Source of the DNA: Ettlia oleoabundans
Taxonomy: Eukaryota > Chlorophyta > Chlorophyceae > Chlamydomonadales
Length of the DNA: 19,076 bases
Direction of reading: 5' to 3'
NCBI GenBank assembly: GCA_019693395.1
Contig: JAAMXP010004478.1
Coordinates: 1 to 19,076, forward strand
Part shown: positions 16,573 to 19,076 of the stretch, one piece after another
How the letters are laid out: the number at the start of each line of letters is the position of its first letter
How positions within the stretch are numbered: the stretch's first letter is position 1
Notes under the pieces: generated by a model
The model's database searches: none
The model's input: only the letters and a program-made list of their open reading frames with translations
What the model was told of the DNA's origin: nothing
Made by a program: the position numbers and the translations under genes

Positions 16573-19076
16573 TCAGTACGCGACACTCCACGCCCGCTCC
16601 ACAACTCGAAGCTCTCCATCAGACTGATGATCAGCTGCGCTGCCGCCCGGCCCCCCCTCCCTGATCACCGGCACCATCCGCTCAGACAGCCTCCTCAGTT
16701 GCGGCCCGCCCTGCCAGGGGTTGTACCCATCGCGAATCGCCGACGTACTGCTGACCTCACCGCTGTACTGCCGGGACCACCGTAGCGGCTCGGGGCCGCC
16801 AGGTGGCGGCGCTGTTGATGCATCAGCGGCGTCAGCCGAGGCGGAGGTGGCGACGCGTGCCGCTGTGACGCTGCGCTCTGCGCTGCCGCCGCTGTCGCCG
16901 CTGCGGCGCATCGCCTGTGTGAGGCAAGGACGAGGAAGCAACCTTGGCGAAGCCATACATGCAACCATTCTGATTTATGCGTCTTGCGTTCGAGATACAC
17001 ATATAGGTGGAGCATCTCACAGCACATACACAACTATCCAGCAGCAGCTGCGGTCTCTGTTGTGGTGCCTCATAACCCCAACCCTTGCCCACCTGTTCTG
17101 CTGGTGCTCGGTACTGTGGGCGCGCCCACCCAGTTCCCAACTCGTCATCGGTGGCAATGCTGGATGCCTCGCTTTCCTCCCCCTCCTGCAGCACTAGCAT
17201 CCACCGGCAACAATGACATTAGCATCCACCGGCAACAATGACATCTGTTGTGGCAGGCAGCCGCCCGTGGTGCCGCCGCCGCCCGTGGTGCCACCCCCGC
17301 CCTTGGCTGGTGCTTCATCAGCACCAGCGCGCCGCGGTGGCGGCCCTGTCTCATCCACTGATGGCAGTATCATATAATCGGTCATGCCACAGCTGGCATG
17401 AACTGACAAGGGGGGTGTTGTGCAGCTAACTAGCACGCCCTAGCGCTCCCTGCCACACACGCATGCATGCAGCGAGCAGCGCTTTGGGTGTTGCTCCCGC
17501 CCCGTACGCATATGCATGCGCGTGGGGCAGGTCACGCTACATAGCGGCATAGCTTCCGATGTACTATCTTTCCTCTTACTTATCTCCCAAATCCTACACC
17601 ACCTGTGTACCAAATACTGTACTGCTAGCTGCACATGTGACACCATCAATACCAGCAGTACCATCAGTACCGTGAGTGCCATCAGTACCACCATCACCCT
17701 GCGCTCACCTGAACTGGCATTTTCGTCAGGCTGCCAGCCTCGGTCCCCGTTTCATCACTCCCCTCCAGAGGGCTCTTGGCAGCTATGGAGACGGCCACGT
17801 CCGCCACCTTCTGCCGCAGGCCTCCCTCTTGCGACACCCTGGATCGAAACATCTGCAGAAGAAGAAGGCGTGGGTGTATGTCGGTGCGCGGCTGGGGTTT
17901 ATGTGTGTGTGCGCGCGCGCTGGGGGGGAGGGGGGGGGGGGGGGGGTCGCAAATTTGCAAACAACATTCTGGGCTGGGGATGTTACCCGCAAGCATTGGC
18001 GCACTGCTTGAACAGCTGCATCCTTCACGCCGCTGCAGGCGGCAATGCCGCCGCTGCCTGCGTACTACAGTTGCCTGGCAGTGTAGCGGGACAGCGGTAC
18101 CCCAGCAGTACCTTTGGCGGCTTGGCAAGCATGTGTGCCAGCACCTTTTTCCGCTGCGACTTGGCTTCATCTATACCTACAGGCGCCAGAAGGGCAGGGG
18201 AAGGAGGGCCCGTCGGTAGGTAGGTGAACCACAGCACAGGGCGCACAAGAGCTTGTTGGACAATTATTGCAGTTGTACTGTCACACTGTGTTACAAGACA
18301 AGCGAGCAAAGGTCCAACAGTGCGCCCACGCGACTGCTCATTTGCAAGCACTCTATCAACCAGCTCGTATGACCAGCTTCAATGCAGCAAACCTGCCCCC
18401 GGCAGCACCCTCACCCTCAGCTTGATTGAAGGAGTTTAGCAGCGCGGTGGGCATGCATGTAACAGCATTCTGACTTGCCAACAGCCAACGCAACCAGGGG
18501 CAACTGGGAGAGGCCGCACCCTCAGCTTGATTGAAGGAGTTGGGTAGCACGTCCAGGATGTGCATGCCGGGCCCATCCACGCCGCGCACAGCAAGCTCCC
18601 GCATTTCCTGCCGGGGTGTTGTGGTGGCAGTGCAGGTGGGTGCTGGTTATGAAGGCGCATTTGAATGAAGGGGTAGGTGGGTGTTGGTGGGTGCAGGGCA
18701 GGTGGGTGCTGGTCATGGAAGGCGCATTTCAGTGAAGGGGTAGGTGGGTGCTGGTGGGTGCAGGGCAGGTGGGTGCAGTGGGTGCAGGTGGGTGCAAAAT
18801 TGCAGCTGCAGGCAAGCAGGCATGCATGAGGAGCATGTTAAAAGAAGTTGGGAACTCAAGGAGTTATACCGCTGTTTGCTGCTGCTCACAGCAGCGACAG
18901 GCTGTCGGCTGTCTCGACATCCAGCAATGAATTCCGTCCGTCACAATGATCGGCGCTGGCGGCACGTGTGGGTGACAGCGGCGTTGGAAGGCTACACCCT
19001 AAGTAAGCTGCAAGCAGTGTGCACCCACCTGGTGGCTGGCGCAGTAGAAGCAGAAGAAATGGACCTGCTTGGGGGG
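16573..19076 (-). CDS. Gene C: PLAC8-domain protein with a long disordered C-terminal tail (5' partial)
   Basis: Minus-strand exons are 19076-19029 (cut by the window edge), 18607-18520, 18176-18112, 17852-17709, 17185-17093 and 16914-16573. All are GT-AG with phases 0,1,0,0,0. The first exons read HFFCFYCASHQ then EMRELAVRGVD, matching the conserved FC-x2-CAxCQEYREL-x2-RG core of PLAC8 (PF04749) proteins such as plant cadmium resistance and cell-number regulators. These are small Cys-rich membrane-associated proteins linked to metal transport or organ size. Here the third Cys of the core is His (CASHQE). The N-terminal half of the domain lies outside the window. After the domain come a basic segment (DEAKSQRKKVLAHMLAKPPK) and about 200 Ser/Gly/Ala-rich residues ending in VERAWSVAY. 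The tail is unusual, since typical family members end soon after the domain. No membrane segment is seen in the visible part. Confidence 0.72.
17196..17245. repeat. 25-bp tandem duplication next to a gene C acceptor
   Basis: AGCATCCACCGGCAACAATG plus five bases is repeated at 17196-17220 and 17221-17245 with one mismatch at the end. It sits at the 3' end of intron 17186-17708, a few bases upstream of the acceptor (ctgcag, 17191-17186), where branch point and pyrimidine tract would be expected. Confidence 0.85.
17640..17697 (-). repeat. Degenerate GTACCATCA repeat in gene C intron
   Basis: A roughly 9-bp degenerate repeat (ATCAGTACC and variants) lies just inside the donor end of intron 17186-17708. 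The remainder of this 523-bp intron includes GC-rich CCGCCGCC and GTGGTGCC repeats near 17260-17310. Confidence 0.55.
17901..17946. repeat. Alternating purine-pyrimidine tract joined to a poly-G run
   Basis: Twenty bases of alternating ATGTGTGTGTGCGCGCGCGC (17901-17920) are followed by seven G, one A and seventeen G. The first part is Z-DNA-prone and the second quadruplex-prone. It lies in intron 17853-18111 of gene C, where the transcribed strand carries the C-run. The length of the run makes base-call errors likely. Confidence 0.85.
18412..18541 (-). repeat. Duplicated exon end with its 5' splice site (gene C)
   Basis: A 25-bp sequence ending exon 2 (coding NSFNQAEG) and its donor is present twice, at 18517-18541 and 18412-18436. 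The proximal copy is followed by GTGCGG and the distal copy by GTGAGG, a better donor. Both cut in phase 1 and the frame is open between them, so use of the distal site would add 35 residues to the protein. Confidence 0.75.
18632..18796. repeat. 66-67-bp minisatellite in the first visible intron of gene C
   Basis: Units begin GCAGGTGGGTGCTGGT at 18632 and 18698, with a partial third near 18765. They contain AAGGCGCATTT and GGTAGGTGGGTG segments. The array fills the middle of intron 18608-19028. GTGGGT is also the sequence of the donor used at 19028, so the array holds many donor-like sites. Confidence 0.8.

Noticed and set aside
17230..17396. Extra gene C exon reading MTDYMILPSVDETG
   Set aside because: Its incoming phases (1 or 2) do not match the donor at 17709 (phase 0), while exons 17852-17709 and 17185-17093 join directly in phase 0.

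Overview
The window looks like a piece of nuclear genome from a green alga, most likely a chlorophyte of the Chlorophyceae or Trebouxiophyceae; this is inferred from style, not from a marker gene. It is GC-rich and saturated with CAG/CTG and GCN triplets. Genes are split by GT-AG introns of about 170-520 bp. Predicted proteins are rich in Ala, Gln, Ser, Pro and Gly, and TGTAA motifs (the green-algal polyadenylation signal) lie near the gene ends. I see no operons, bacterial ribosome-binding sites, tRNA or rRNA genes, CRISPR arrays or transposon ends.

Layout, left to right. 260-826 (+) is a weak coding candidate of unclear frame. It is tail-to-tail with gene A, which runs 12259-1218 on the minus strand. 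Gene A can be built from eleven exons whose splice phases all agree, giving about 2,739 residues. The product is a very long low-complexity protein: a basic, charged N-terminus, a short 9-residue repeat, a cluster of FSFG-type motifs, several families of SP-containing repeats, and a C-terminal coiled coil. It resembles an FG nucleoporin or another disordered scaffold, but I do not recognise the family. Between 12260 and 12838 lies the shared 5' region of a divergent pair. It contains coding-like segments on both strands that I could not join into clean exons.

Gene B runs 12839-15914 on the plus strand. It is another disordered Ser/Ala/Gly/Pro-rich protein with a short FG-containing stretch. 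It has an apparent frame break near 14.72-14.81 kb, explained either by a one-base deletion or by a very short intron. Gene C runs 19076-16573 on the minus strand and is cut by the window edge. It has six phase-consistent exons. The first two encode the diagnostic C-terminal half of a PLAC8 (plant cadmium resistance / cell-number-regulator-like) domain, followed by a long disordered tail. Genes B and C converge, and the positions of their TGTAA motifs suggest overlapping 3' UTRs.

The most unusual content is the gene A protein with its nested repeats, the FG-like motifs on both sides of one divergent promoter, the duplicated 5' splice site in gene C, an intron minisatellite of gene A that stays in frame if retained, and a candidate 15-nt microexon in gene B. 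No functional link between A, B and C can be shown from sequence alone.
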